Part shown: positions 28,017 to 39,131 of the stretch, piece by piece
Position numbering within the stretch: the first letter of the stretch is position 1
Layout: each line of letters starts with the position of its first letter
Source: Micromonospora sp. 15K316
Lineage (GTDB): Bacteria; Actinomycetota; Actinomycetes; Mycobacteriales; Micromonosporaceae
Assembly (NCBI RefSeq): GCF_004348525.1
Contig: NZ_SMKG01000003.1
Span: forward strand, 1-64,000
DNA: 64,000 bases
Reading direction: 5' to 3'
Translations under genes and position numbers: made by a program
Notes under the pieces: generated by a model
What the model was told of the DNA's origin: nothing
Databases searched by the model: none
Seen by the model: the letters and a program-made list of their open reading frames with translations, nothing else

Positions 28017-29533
28017 AGCACGAAGGCGTCGGTCCAGAGCGCCCCGGAGCGGCCGGAGAGCGCGTCCAGCATCGCCACCGCCTGGCCGTCGGTCAGTTGG
28101 GCGACGAAGTCGATGATCGCCCGGCCCCGGGCGCGTCCGATGCGATCCGGCGTCCGCGGATGCAGCTCCGCCTCGGCCAGCTCCACGAGATCGTGCAGGC
28201 GCCGCGGCAGGCGGGACTCCTCCTCCGGGTCGAGCAGCCACTCCCAGAGCGCCTCCACCAGGGTGCCCAGCAGCCGGGCCTGCCCGCGCTGGTGCAGCGC
28301 CAGGTCGGGGCGGGCCAGCACGAACCGGTGGTGCACGAACTTGAGCACCTGCACCTCGTGCCACTGGGCCGGGGCGAGCAGCACGTGCCCGGAGCGCACC
28401 GCCGGGCGCCCGGTCACGGTGACCGCCTCGACGAACCGGGTGGACCAGCGGGCGGAGAAGCGCGCCACGTACTGCTCGGCCTCGATCGAGCCGTCGAAGG
28501 GCAGCGCGAGCAGCCCGTCCACCAGCTCCTCCCGGACGTGCTCGACCGCCGCGGCGAAGGCGTCGTCGTCGGCCACCCAGGCGTCTTTGCGGTGCAGCTG
28601 CCGGCGGAGTCGCTCGATCGCCGCGCCGGGCCGCCGCGCCGCCGTGGCCAGCGCCGCGTCGGTGATCGCCCGGAAGTGCCCGGCCTCCCGCTGCCAGGCC
28701 ATCAGCTCGGCGGAGACGGCGCCCTGCTGGAGCACGCCGACCCGGTAGAAGTCCTCGACGTCGTGGATGGCGTACGCGATGTCGTCGGCGGTGTCCATCA
28801 CCGACGCCTCGACGGTCTGCTGCCAGTCCGGAATCAGGCCCGCGAACGGCTCCCGGGCCTGCCGGAGATCGTCGATCTCGGTCCGGTACGCGCCGAACTT
28901 CGCCGACCCGCTCTCCGGGTCGTGCGGCGGCGGGGTCGCCCCGCGCGGTGGCGGGTCCATCAGCCGCGGGTGCGGGTCCGGATGGTCGAGCCGGGTCCAC
29001 GGGTACTTCAGCAGGGCGGCGCGCACGGCCGCGGTGAGGTCGAGCCCGGTGGTGGCCGCGCCGCGGATCTCGGTGCTGGTCACGATCCGGTACGACTGCG
29101 CGTTGCCCTCGAAGCCGTCGGCGAGCCCGAGCCGTTCCCGGGCCAGCCGGTCCAGGACCCGCTCCCCGAGGTGCCCGAAGGGCGGGTGGCCCAGGTCGTG
29201 GGCGAGCGCCGCCGCCTCCACCACGTCCGGGTCGCAGCCGCCCAGCCGGTCGCACAGTTCACGCTGGCACTTCTCGGCGGTGAGCCGTTCGGCGATCGCC
29301 CGCGCCACCTGGGCGACCTTCAGGCTGTGGGTGAGCCGGTTGTGCACCAGCAAACCGGAGCCGACCGGGCTGATCACCTGGGTGACCCCGCCGAGGCGGG
29401 CGAAGAACGGCGAGGCCACGATCCGGTCACGGTCGGCCCGGAACGGGCTGGCCGCGAGGTCACCGAGGGCGCGGGCGCTGCCCCCGAAGAGCCGCCGCGC
29501 CCGGGGCTCCACAGGTGGTTCCATGATCGCCAC
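28013..29533 (-). CDS. dgt: dGTPase-like HD-domain triphosphohydrolase
   Basis: 506 residues of the dNTP triphosphohydrolase family: His69 in NRLTHS, His112-Asp113 in AHDLGHPPFGH, the EGNAQSYRI motif and MDTADDIAYAIHD with the fourth metal ligand. It would split dGTP or other dNTPs to nucleoside and triphosphate. A Pro-rich insertion (PDPHPRLMDPPPRGATPPP) interrupts the region after the KYPW motif. The start is GTG 29533 or ATG 29524; neither has a clear ribosome site. It is divergent from tex (53-bp gap) and ends within the 4-bp CTAG shared with the metallo-hydrolase. Confidence 0.9.
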   Translation of the reverse strand: MAIMEPPVEPRARRLFGGSARALGDLAASPFRADRDRIVASPFFARLGGVTQVISPVGSGLLVHNRLTHSLKVAQVARAIAERLTAEKCQRELCDRLGGCDPDVVEAAALAHDLGHPPFGHLGERVLDRLARERLGLADGFEGNAQSYRIVTSTEIRGAATTGLDLTAAVRAALLKYPWTRLDHPDPHPRLMDPPPRGATPPPHDPESGSAKFGAYRTEIDDLRQAREPFAGLIPDWQQTVEASVMDTADDIAYAIHDVEDFYRVGVLQQGAVSAELMAWQREAGHFRAITDAALATAARRPGAAIERLRRQLHRKDAWVADDDAFAAAVEHVREELVDGLLALPFDGSIEAEQYVARFSARWSTRFVEAVTVTGRPAVRSGHVLLAPAQWHEVQVLKFVHHRFVLARPDLALHQRGQARLLGTLVEALWEWLLDPEEESRLPRRLHDLVELAEAELHPRTPDRIGRARGRAIIDFVAQLTDGQAVAMLDALSGRSGALWTDAFVL

Positions 29534-29586
29534 GCTAGCGCGGCAGAATGCTGGGCGGAAACCACACGCGAAGGCGGATCGAGATC

Positions 29587-32004
<2,418 letters not shown>

Positions 32005-32598
32005 GCCACCGCCCGGCGCGGGCGTCAGCGTCAGCCGGGCCGGGACGTCGTCGACGACCGCCCGGTAGATGAACGGCCGTCGAGTGGGGCTTGCCCGACC
32101 CCGCCCCGCTCGGCGGCCGAGGCCCGCGCGCTTCCGCGTCGCGCCGGGCGCGCGACGGCCGACCCGACACGCAGCGCACGGCCGACCCACCGGACACGCA
32201 GCGAACAGCCGACCGGCCCGGCGCACGATGCATGGCGGATCGGCCGATCCCTGAGGGGCACCGGCCCCAGAAGCCGACCGAGCGGATCCGACGAGCGCCG
32301 CACCGGAGTCCGTCGGTCCCCGACAGGCAGGCACCGCCGCGCCGGCATCTTCGACAACTCCACGCTGGTGCTGACACTGCTGGAGGTTGTACTTCGGGCG
32401 TCCTTTGGAGCTGATGTCGTTTCCGCATCAGGCGATGACGTAGCCGATTCAGCCCCACAGCAACCCAGGTGAGAGTGGCACGACAGCCGGCGGCCTGAGG
32501 CCGTCCCGCACCCCGCCCTCGCGCGGCGCCGCGCAGGCCCACCGCACGACCGGCGGACGGACGACGGGCGGCGGAGCGGCGGGGCGTACCGTCGGGGC
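32005..32598. other. 594-bp stretch without a convincing gene
   Basis: No open frame here has both a start with a ribosome site and gene-like composition. The first part is very G+C-rich with an internal tandem repeat (32166-32214). From about 32340 to 32472 the base composition drops and one plus-strand frame reads IFDNSTLVLTLLEVVLRASF, then GADVVSASGDDVADSAPQQPR, to a TGA at 32470-32472. That looks more like real protein than the surrounding frames but has no credible start, so it may be a gene remnant. Transcription signals for the next gene (32599) must lie at the right end. Confidence 0.5.
32166..32214. repeat. Two-copy tandem repeat, 27-bp period
   Basis: Copies at 32166-32187 and 32193-32214 match at 20 of 22 positions; a partial third copy lies just upstream. 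Confidence 0.6.
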
Positions 32599-33066
32599 GT
32601 GAGCGGCGACGACGGCCTGGACTGGGCGCAGCGGCAGCGGCGGGCGGCTCGGGTCCACGCGGAGGCCGACGCCCGGCGGCGGGCGGCGGAGCACGCGGAG
32701 GCCGCCGAGATCGTGGCCTGGTTCGTGGCCGAGGCGAAGCGGCGGGGCCTGCGGCCGACCCCGCTGACCGCCCGCTCCTGCGCCGGCCGGGGCAGGTACC
32801 GGACGCGGCTCACCGGCTGGTACGTGGACCGGGCGCGGACCCGGGCAATCGACGTCGACGGGCGCTGGCACCTGCTGACCGTGCCGGGTGGCCTGCGGGC
32901 CCGGCTGCTCGGCGCCGAGCCCGAACCCAGCCCGCCGCCGCTGATCGTCGGCGAGGGCGGGCGTGACGGGGAGTCGGTCCCGCTGCGGGCCCTGCTCAGC
33001 AGGCGACTGGACGCCGGGGACGATGAATCGGATTCCCCCACCGGAGCTGCCGCACCGCAGGGGTGA
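32599..33066 (+). CDS. Small conserved hypothetical protein, 155 residues
   Basis: No family recognised. The N-terminus is a long charged helix rich in Ala, Arg and Glu (RAARVHAEADARRRAAEHAEAAEIVAWFVAEA), followed by a basic region (KRRGLRPTPLTARSCAGRG) and a small beta-rich core (YRTRLTGWYVDRA, RTRAIDVDGRWHLLTVPGG), then an acidic disordered tail. It is soluble, with no export signal. GTG start at 32599. The third-position G+C pattern and folded-looking core support a real gene. It sits just upstream of the polysaccharide locus, separated by 244 bp. Confidence 0.65.
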   Translation: MSGDDGLDWAQRQRRAARVHAEADARRRAAEHAEAAEIVAWFVAEAKRRGLRPTPLTARSCAGRGRYRTRLTGWYVDRARTRAIDVDGRWHLLTVPGGLRARLLGAEPEPSPPPLIVGEGGRDGESVPLRALLSRRLDAGDDESDSPTGAAAPQG

Positions 33067-33310
33067 GCAGCCGCTGCTCCATCGCCCGTCCGGGCAGCCC
33101 ACTCCGCCCGTCCGTCCGTCCGGTGTCTGCCGCTCGTCCCCCGATCGCGCGCAGCCGCGACGGCGGGCGGCGCAGCCGTGACCATCAGGCGCGTTTCGAG
33201 GTTGATGGGGCGTAGCAGCCGGACTGTCGGCATTCGCCACCGCCGCGAGGTCCAAGCCTGATAGAACGTCTTAGGCGGTTTGTCCCGGATTGTCCCTTGG
33301 AGGCTGAGCG

Positions 33311-33994
33311 GTGCCCGTACCCCATACCGTGATCGCTCCCCCTGGCCCAGCCACCCGTAGGCCTTACGACCGGGCCAAACGACTGCTGGACGTTCTCGGG
33401 GCGGCGATCCTGCTCGTGCTCACCGCACCGCTGATGGTGCTGGTGGCGCTGCTGATCGCCATCTCCCTCGGGCGACCGGTGTTGTTCCGGCAGTGCCGGC
33501 CCGGCCGGGACGGCGCTCCCTTCGTGCTGACGAAGTTCCGGACCATGCACCCGCCGGACCGGGGCCGGACGGGCGACGCCGACCGGTTGACCCCGCTGGG
33601 CCGCTGGCTGCGCGCGACCAGCCTGGACGAACTACCCACCCTCTGGAACGTGCTGCGCGGGGAGATGAGCCTCGTCGGTCCCCGGCCGCTGCTCCCCGAG
33701 TACCTGGAGCGCTACTCCCCCTGGCAGGCCCGCCGGCACGAGGTGCGGCCGGGCGTCACCGGGCTCGCGCAGGTACGCGGCCGCAACGGCCTCGACTGGG
33801 ACGAGAAGCTCGACCTCGACGTGCGGTACGTGGACAGCCGGAGCTTCCGGCTCGACCTGTCGATCCTCAGCGCGACGGTGCTGACCGTGCTCCGCCGCGA
33901 CGGCATCAACGCCGAGGGGAGCGCGACCGCCCACGAGTTCCTCGGCGCGCACGGCCGGCCGGCGCCGGCGCAGCGGGATCGGACAGCGGTATGA
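33311..33994 (+). CDS. PglC-like monotopic phosphoglycosyltransferase (initiating sugar-phosphate transferase)
   Basis: Transfers a phospho-sugar from its UDP form to undecaprenyl phosphate, the first committed step of lipid-linked glycan assembly at the inner membrane face. 227 residues: a re-entrant hydrophobic helix (about 25-52, with the helix-breaking TAP), KFRTMH, the catalytic Asp106-Glu107 pair in SLDELPTLWN, and GPRPLLPEY. The size is that of the minimal PglC fold without the N-terminal domains of WbaP/WcaJ. The neighbours make diacetylbacillosamine, so UDP-diNAcBac is the likely substrate. GTG start after a TTGGAGG site; the stop overlaps the next start as ATGA. Confidence 0.9.
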   Translation: MPVPHTVIAPPGPATRRPYDRAKRLLDVLGAAILLVLTAPLMVLVALLIAISLGRPVLFRQCRPGRDGAPFVLTKFRTMHPPDRGRTGDADRLTPLGRWLRATSLDELPTLWNVLRGEMSLVGPRPLLPEYLERYSPWQARRHEVRPGVTGLAQVRGRNGLDWDEKLDLDVRYVDSRSFRLDLSILSATVLTVLRRDGINAEGSATAHEFLGAHGRPAPAQRDRTAV

Positions 33995-35142
33995 CGAGCC
34001 GGACGGTCCACCTGTCACCGCCCGACGTCGGGCCGTTGGAGGAGTCGTACCTGATCGAGGCGCTGCGCTCTGGCTGGGTGGCGCCCGCGGGCCCGGCGCT
34101 CCAGGCGTTCGAGGGCGAAGTCGCCGCGCGCGTCGGCACGGCCGGAGCGGTCGCCGTCAGCTCGGGCACCGCGGCCCTGCACCTGGCCCTGCTCGGCGTC
34201 GGCGTCGGCCCCGGCGACGTGGTCGTCGTGCCCACCCTGACCTTCATCGCCACCGCCAACGCGGTGCGGTACATCGGGGCGCGTCCGGTCTTCGTGGACT
34301 GCGACCCGCAGACCGGCAACGTGGACGTGGGTCTCGTCGCCGACCTCCTGCACCGGCTGCGTACGCGGGGCGAGCGGGTGGGCGCGGTCGTTCCGGTGGA
34401 CATGTTCGGCAGTTGCGCCGACTACGCGGCGTTGGAGCCGCTCTGCGCGGAGGCCGGGGTGCCGCTGGTCGAGGACGCCGCCGAGGCGCTCGGCGCGAGC
34501 CACCGGGGCAGGTCCGCTGGCTCCTTCGGGCAGGTCGGCGCGATCTCTTTCAACGGCAACAAGATCATGACCACCTCCGGCGGCGGGATGCTCGTCTCCG
34601 ACGACGTCGCGCTGCTTGCCCGGGCGCGGCATCTCGCGACCCAGGCCCGGGAGCCGACGCCGTACTACGAGCACCGGGAGCTCGGCTACAACTACCGGCT
34701 GAGCAATCTGCTCGCCGCGCTCGGCCGCGCCCAGCTGGTCCGCCTGGAGGGGATGATCGGCCGACGCCGGCAGCTGCGCGACAGGTACGCCAAGCTCTTC
34801 GCCCCGATGCCGGGCGTACGGCTGCTGGGCACGGAGGACGCCGACTCGAACTGCTGGCTCACCGTCATCACCGTCGACCCGGAGCGCTCCGGCTGGCGGG
34901 CCGCGGACCTGGCCGCCCACCTGGCCCGGCGGGACATCGAGACCCGGCCGGTGTGGAAACCGATGCACCTGCAGCCGGTCCACGTCGCGGCGGAGAGCCT
35001 GCTGACCGGCGCGGCGGAACGGCTCTTCGACCACGGGCTCACCCTGCCCAGCGGCAGCGCCCTGAGCGAGCCGCAGGTCGCCCGGGTGTTCGCCGCGATC
35101 GACGAGTTCCTCAGCACGGGTACGGGAGGGTCGGCGGCGTGA
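33991..35142 (+). CDS. PglE-like sugar-nucleotide aminotransferase (DegT/DnrJ/EryC1/StrS)
   Basis: PLP enzyme of 383 residues expected to aminate the C4 keto group of UDP-4-keto-6-deoxy-GlcNAc. Family motifs: SGTAALHLAL, PTLTFIATANAV, VPVDMFG, EDAAEALGA and SFNGNKIMTTSGGG with PLP-binding Lys191. The sequence ending WKPMHLQPV also fits the PglE/LegC branch. ATG 33991 overlaps the previous stop by 4 nt; the frame open from 33493 lies inside the PglC-like gene. It is co-translated with the PGT before it and the acetyltransferase after it. Confidence 0.9.
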   Translation: MTSRTVHLSPPDVGPLEESYLIEALRSGWVAPAGPALQAFEGEVAARVGTAGAVAVSSGTAALHLALLGVGVGPGDVVVVPTLTFIATANAVRYIGARPVFVDCDPQTGNVDVGLVADLLHRLRTRGERVGAVVPVDMFGSCADYAALEPLCAEAGVPLVEDAAEALGASHRGRSAGSFGQVGAISFNGNKIMTTSGGGMLVSDDVALLARARHLATQAREPTPYYEHRELGYNYRLSNLLAALGRAQLVRLEGMIGRRRQLRDRYAKLFAPMPGVRLLGTEDADSNCWLTVITVDPERSGWRAADLAAHLARRDIETRPVWKPMHLQPVHVAAESLLTGAAERLFDHGLTLPSGSALSEPQVARVFAAIDEFLSTGTGGSAA

Positions 35143-35783
35143 CGCTCGACCTGGTGGTGGTGGGCTGCGGTGGGCACGGCCGGGAGGTGGTCACCATCGT
35201 CCGGGCGGTCAACGAGGCCGCCGGGCGGCCACTCTGGCGCCTGCTGGGCCTCGTCGACGACCATCCCAGCGAGGTGAACCTGAAGCGGCTGCAGCGGCTC
35301 GACGTGCCTTACCTCGGCGGAGTCGACCGGCTGCGCGACGCGCCGGGCGAGCCGCACCACGTGATCGGCATAGGCGACCCGCGGGTCCGGCGCGCGGTGG
35401 GCAGGCGGATCGACGGGTACGGCACGCCTGCCGCGAGCCTGGTCCATCCGGACGCCACGATCGGCTCCGACGCCCGGTGCGGTCCCGGTTTCGTGGCCTT
35501 TGCGGGCGCCCGGGTCACCACGAACGTCACCGTCGGCCGGCACGTGCACCTCAACCAGAACGCCACAGTGGGCCACGACTGCACCTTCGCCGACTACGTC
35601 TCCGTGAACCCGCTCGCCGCGGTCTCCGGTGAGTGCCACCTGGCGGAGGGCGTACTGGTCGGCACCACGGCCGCGGTGCTCCAGGGGCTGCGCATCGGCC
35701 GGGACAGCACCGTCGGGGCCGGCGCCTGCGTGGTGCGGGACGTGCCCGATCAGACGGTGGTGAAGGGCGTACCGGCCCGCTGA
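35139..35783 (+). CDS. PglD-like sugar N-acetyltransferase (left-handed beta-helix)
   Basis: 214 residues. N-terminal Rossmann-like UDP-binding domain starts VVVGCGGHGREVV; the C-terminal half has hexapeptide repeats of a left-handed beta-helix. His146 in NATVGHDC matches the catalytic histidine position of Campylobacter PglD as I recall it (EHEC). It would acetylate the 4-amino group to finish UDP-di-N-acetylbacillosamine. GTG at 35139 overlaps the aminotransferase stop as GTGA. The three-gene unit ends here; a less G+C-rich leader of 144 bp precedes the dehydratase gene. Confidence 0.9.
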   Translation: MTLDLVVVGCGGHGREVVTIVRAVNEAAGRPLWRLLGLVDDHPSEVNLKRLQRLDVPYLGGVDRLRDAPGEPHHVIGIGDPRVRRAVGRRIDGYGTPAASLVHPDATIGSDARCGPGFVAFAGARVTTNVTVGRHVHLNQNATVGHDCTFADYVSVNPLAAVSGECHLAEGVLVGTTAAVLQGLRIGRDSTVGAGACVVRDVPDQTVVKGVPAR

Positions 35784-35927
35784 CCGATGACTGGATCTGC
35801 TCGACGATCAGTCCAGCGAACATGAAAGCGCCCAAATCAACACGAATGGCATGTAACAAAGACAGAGGGTAAGGAATCCTCCTGCCGCGCATGGGAAGCG
35901 GCCGGGAGACGGGACAGGAGCCATTAC

Positions 35928-37802
35928 ATGCCGCAGGACACAGCGAGCATCGAACGCACGGACCAGCGAACACGCCGGAGCACGGCTCGGCGTCGCACCG
36001 CCGGTTTCCTCGCCACCGACACCACAGCCTGGGTGGGAGGCTTCATCACGGCCGTCTGGACCCGGTACGAGTTCCAACTCCCCGCGGAGCAGCTCAGCCG
36101 CGCCGCCATCATCGGGGTGGGCGCCGCCGTGATGTACGTGGCGGTGGCGGCGCTGCGTCGCCTCTACAGCGGACGGCACCCGCTCGGCAGCCTCCAGGAG
36201 GTGCAGGGTGTCGCCGGGACCACCATCACCACCGCCGGGATCGTGCTGCTCGGCCTCCTCCCGTCCGCCGACCGGCCGGTGCCGGCGAGCACGCCGCTGG
36301 TCGGTGGCGCGTTGGCCCTGCTCTTCATGCTCGGCGCGCGGTTCGCGTACCGCCACCGGCGTGACCTGGCCATGCGGCCGGACGTCCGGTCGTCGACGCC
36401 GGTGCTGCTGTTCGGCATGGGGGACGCCGGGCAGGGGCTGCTGCGGGCCATGCTCAGCGACCCGCGCGGCCGGTACCTGCCGGTCGGCGCGCTCGACGAC
36501 GACCCGGACAAGCGCGACCTGCGCATCGGCGGGGTACGTGTGCTCGGTGGGCGGCAGGACATCGCGGCGGCGGTCCGGCGTACCGGCGCGAGCTCCGTGA
36601 TCTTCTCGGTGGCCAACGCCGACGCCGCGCTGATCCGCGAGATCCGCGAGGCCACCCTCCGGACCGGCGCGGCGTTCAAGGTGCTCCCCCCGGTACGGGA
36701 CCTCGTCGACCACCGGATCACCGTCACCGACGTGCGTGACGTGCAGATCAGCGACCTGCTCGGCCGCCGCCAGGTGGTCGGTGACCTCTCCCTGAGCACG
36801 AACGGCCTGACCGGACGGCGGATCCTGGTCACCGGGGCGGGCGGGTCGATCGGCTCCGAGCTCTGCCGCCAGGTGATGAAGGCCGACCCGGGTGAGCTGA
36901 TGATGCTGGACCGGGACGAGTCCGCCCTGCACGGCCTGCAGATGTCGCTCTCCGGCAAGGCCCTGCTGGACGGACCGGAGCTGATCCTCGCCGACCTGCG
37001 CGACGACGAGCGGATTCGACGGATCATCCGGGAACGCCGGCCCGAGATCATCTTCCACGCCGCGGCGCTCAAGCACCTCACGCTGCTCCAGCGCCACCCC
37101 GGCGAGGCGATCATGACGAACGTCTGGGGCACCCTCTCGGTGCTGGACGCCTGCCGGGACGTGGCGAAGTTCGTGAACATCTCCACGGACAAGGCAGCCG
37201 ACCCCATCAGCGTGCTCGGCTACTCGAAGCGGATCACCGAGCGGTTGACCGCACACGCCGCCTCCCGGTTCCCGGGAACCTTCCTCAGCGTCCGGTTCGG
37301 CAACGTGCTGAGCAGCCGTGGCTCCGTGGTGACCGCCTTCCAGCGGCAGATCGAGACCGGGAAGCCGCTGACCGTCACCCACGCGGACGTGACCCGCTAC
37401 CTGATGACCGTGCAGGAGGCCGTGCACCTGGTGCTCCAGGCCGCCGAGATCGGGCGCGACGGTGAGGCCCTGGTGCTCGACATGGGTGAGCCGGTCCGGA
37501 TCGCCGACCTGGCCCGCCAGATGGCCGAACAGGCGGCCAGCCCGGTGCCGATCGTCTACACGGGACTGCGCCCCGGCGAGAAGCTGCACGAGGACCTCTT
37601 CGGCACCGGGGAGATCGACACCCGGCCGTTCCACCCCCTGGTGTCGCACGTCGCCGTGCCCGCGCTGGACCCGATGGAGGTGAGCGGGCTCGACCCGTAC
37701 GCCGAGCCGGCGAAGGTGATCGAGCAACTCACGCTCCTCTCCGCCCAGCCCGTCGGTCCGGTCGTGGACAACCCGGTCGACGTACGGCTGTCGTCGCGCT
37801 GA
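35928..37802 (+). CDS. PglF/WbpM-like membrane NDP-sugar 4,6-dehydratase
   Basis: 624 residues: four N-terminal transmembrane helices (about residues 25-140), a CoA-binding-like domain (VLLFGMGDAGQGLL), and a C-terminal SDR domain with GAGGSIGSE (about 302-310) and the catalytic STDKAADP...GYSKR segment (from about 416). This class removes water from UDP-GlcNAc to give UDP-4-keto-6-deoxy-GlcNAc, which is the substrate of the PglE-like enzyme encoded just upstream. The ATG follows an AGGAG site. It completes the bacillosamine set PglF/E/D/C. The stop is followed by an 8-bp-arm hairpin (37816-37852) and a strong palindrome. Confidence 0.92.
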   Translation: MPQDTASIERTDQRTRRSTARRRTAGFLATDTTAWVGGFITAVWTRYEFQLPAEQLSRAAIIGVGAAVMYVAVAALRRLYSGRHPLGSLQEVQGVAGTTITTAGIVLLGLLPSADRPVPASTPLVGGALALLFMLGARFAYRHRRDLAMRPDVRSSTPVLLFGMGDAGQGLLRAMLSDPRGRYLPVGALDDDPDKRDLRIGGVRVLGGRQDIAAAVRRTGASSVIFSVANADAALIREIREATLRTGAAFKVLPPVRDLVDHRITVTDVRDVQISDLLGRRQVVGDLSLSTNGLTGRRILVTGAGGSIGSELCRQVMKADPGELMMLDRDESALHGLQMSLSGKALLDGPELILADLRDDERIRRIIRERRPEIIFHAAALKHLTLLQRHPGEAIMTNVWGTLSVLDACRDVAKFVNISTDKAADPISVLGYSKRITERLTAHAASRFPGTFLSVRFGNVLSSRGSVVTAFQRQIETGKPLTVTHADVTRYLMTVQEAVHLVLQAAEIGRDGEALVLDMGEPVRIADLARQMAEQAASPVPIVYTGLRPGEKLHEDLFGTGEIDTRPFHPLVSHVAVPALDPMEVSGLDPYAEPAKVIEQLTLLSAQPVGPVVDNPVDVRLSSR

Positions 37803-37815
37803 TAGCTGGTCCTCC

Positions 37816-37852
37816 CTGGCGGCGCCGGGGCCCGGCGGCATGCCCGCCAGGT
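37816..37852 (+). terminator. Hairpin just after the PglF-like gene
   Basis: CCTGGCGG and CCGCCAGG form 8-bp outer arms with an inner GCCGGG/CCCGGC pairing, 14 bp after the stop codon. Confidence 0.45.
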
Positions 37853-37935
37853 CCCGGCGCTTCCTGGCCCGTGGTCGCGGCCGTCCGCCCGCTGGTCGAG
37901 CCGGGGTTCGCGCGGCCCCGAAACCTCCGCAGAAA

Positions 37936-37980
37936 CGAATCTCGGACAGTTACCGCGGAACGGTAACTGTCCGAGATTCG
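37936..37980. terminator. Perfect 20-bp inverted repeat between convergent genes
   Basis: CGAATCTCGGACAGTTACCG (37936-37955) is followed by a 5-nt loop CGGAA and its exact complement (37961-37980). It sits between the PglF-like gene and the convergent CapG-like gene, as expected for a bidirectional terminator. The unusually long perfect stem with modest G+C could instead be a regulator site or repeat element. Confidence 0.7.
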
Positions 37981-38006
37981 CGAGTGCCGGGGCGCCGGCC
38001 GGCCGG

Positions 38007-39131
38007 TCAGCGGCGGATGCCCGCCCAGTCGTGGTGCCGGCGGACGGTGGAGAGGATGAAGTCGACCACGCGGCGGGATGTGTCGGGGATGCGGTAGTCG
38101 GCCGGGCAGGGCACCCCCTGCGCGGCGACCTGGTCCACGGTGACCTGCACCGCCTCCACCACGCCCTCCGGGTCGAGCCCGGTCATGATGATCCCGCCGG
38201 CGTCGAGCGCCTCGGGCCGCTCGATCGACTCCCGGAGCGTGACCGCCGGGAAGCCGAGGATCGCGGCCTCCTCGCTGATCGTCCCGCTGTCGGAGAGCGT
38301 GCAGAACGCCTGGGTCTGCAGGTGCACGTAGTCGATCAGACCGAAGGGCTCGTGGAAGGCGATGCCCTCGAGCGCGTCGGCGTCGGGCGCCAGCGTCTCC
38401 AGCCGCTTGCGCGTACGCGGGTGCGTGGAGACGAGCACCGGGTGACCCCAGCGGTCGTGGACCGCCCGGAGACAGTCCAGCAGCAGTTGCAGCCGGGCCG
38501 GCGAGTCCACGTTCTCCTCGCGGTGCGCGCTGACCACGAAGTAGCGTCCGGGCTCGAGTTCGAGCTGCCGAAGGATGTTCGAGGCGGCGATGTCCGTCCG
38601 GTAGTGCTCCAGCACCTCGCGCATGGGCGAGCCGGTGAGCAGGATCCGCCGCGGGTGCAGCCCTTCGGCGAGCAGGTTGCGGCGGGCGTGCTCGGTGTAG
38701 ACCAGGTTGAAGTCGGCGACGTGGTCGACCAGCCGGCGGTTGGTCTCCTCCGGCACGTTCAGGTCGAAGCAGCGGTTGCCGGCCTCCATGTGGTAGACCG
38801 GCACCCGCATCCGCCGGGCCATCAGCGCGGCGATGCAGCTGTTGGTGTCGCCGAGCACCAGCAGCGCGTCCGGCCGGTACTCGGCGATCGCCGCCTCCAC
38901 CCCGACGAGCACACCGCCCAGCACCCGGCCGAGCGACGACGTGTCGACGCGCAGGAACCGGTCCGGCTCGCGCAGCCGCAGTTCCGTGAAGAAGACGTCG
39001 GAGAGGGTGCTGTCCCAGTTCTGTCCGGTGTGCACCAGCACGTGGTCGACCGTCTCGTCGAGCCGGGCGATCACCCGGGACAGTCTGATGATCTCCGGCC
39101 GGGTGCCGACCACCGTCATGATCCGGGTCAT
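38007..39131 (-). CDS. CapG/FnlC-type UDP-HexNAc 2-epimerase
   Basis: Non-hydrolysing 2-epimerase fold of 374 residues: VVGTRPEIIRLSRV, VHTGQNWD, LVLGDTNSCIAA, HMEAGNRCFD and SDSGTISEEAAILG. In UDP-L-FucNAc synthesis the CapG/WbjD/FnlC enzyme turns UDP-2-acetamido-2,6-dideoxy-L-talose into UDP-L-FucNAc; the HMEAGNRCFD variant and neighbouring CapF- and CapE-like genes favour this over plain UDP-ManNAc synthesis. ATG at 39131 overlaps the upstream stop (ATGA). It is the last gene of the minus-strand FucNAc operon. Confidence 0.88.
   Translation of the reverse strand: MTRIMTVVGTRPEIIRLSRVIARLDETVDHVLVHTGQNWDSTLSDVFFTELRLREPDRFLRVDTSSLGRVLGGVLVGVEAAIAEYRPDALLVLGDTNSCIAALMARRMRVPVYHMEAGNRCFDLNVPEETNRRLVDHVADFNLVYTEHARRNLLAEGLHPRRILLTGSPMREVLEHYRTDIAASNILRQLELEPGRYFVVSAHREENVDSPARLQLLLDCLRAVHDRWGHPVLVSTHPRTRKRLETLAPDADALEGIAFHEPFGLIDYVHLQTQAFCTLSDSGTISEEAAILGFPAVTLRESIERPEALDAGGIIMTGLDPEGVVEAVQVTVDQVAAQGVPCPADYRIPDTSRRVVDFILSTVRRHHDWAGIRR

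Noticed and set aside
32091-32414. 107-residue plus-strand ORF
   Set aside because: Composed of Arg/Pro/Asp repeats derived from the local tandem repeat, with no conserved-looking core and no ribosome site.
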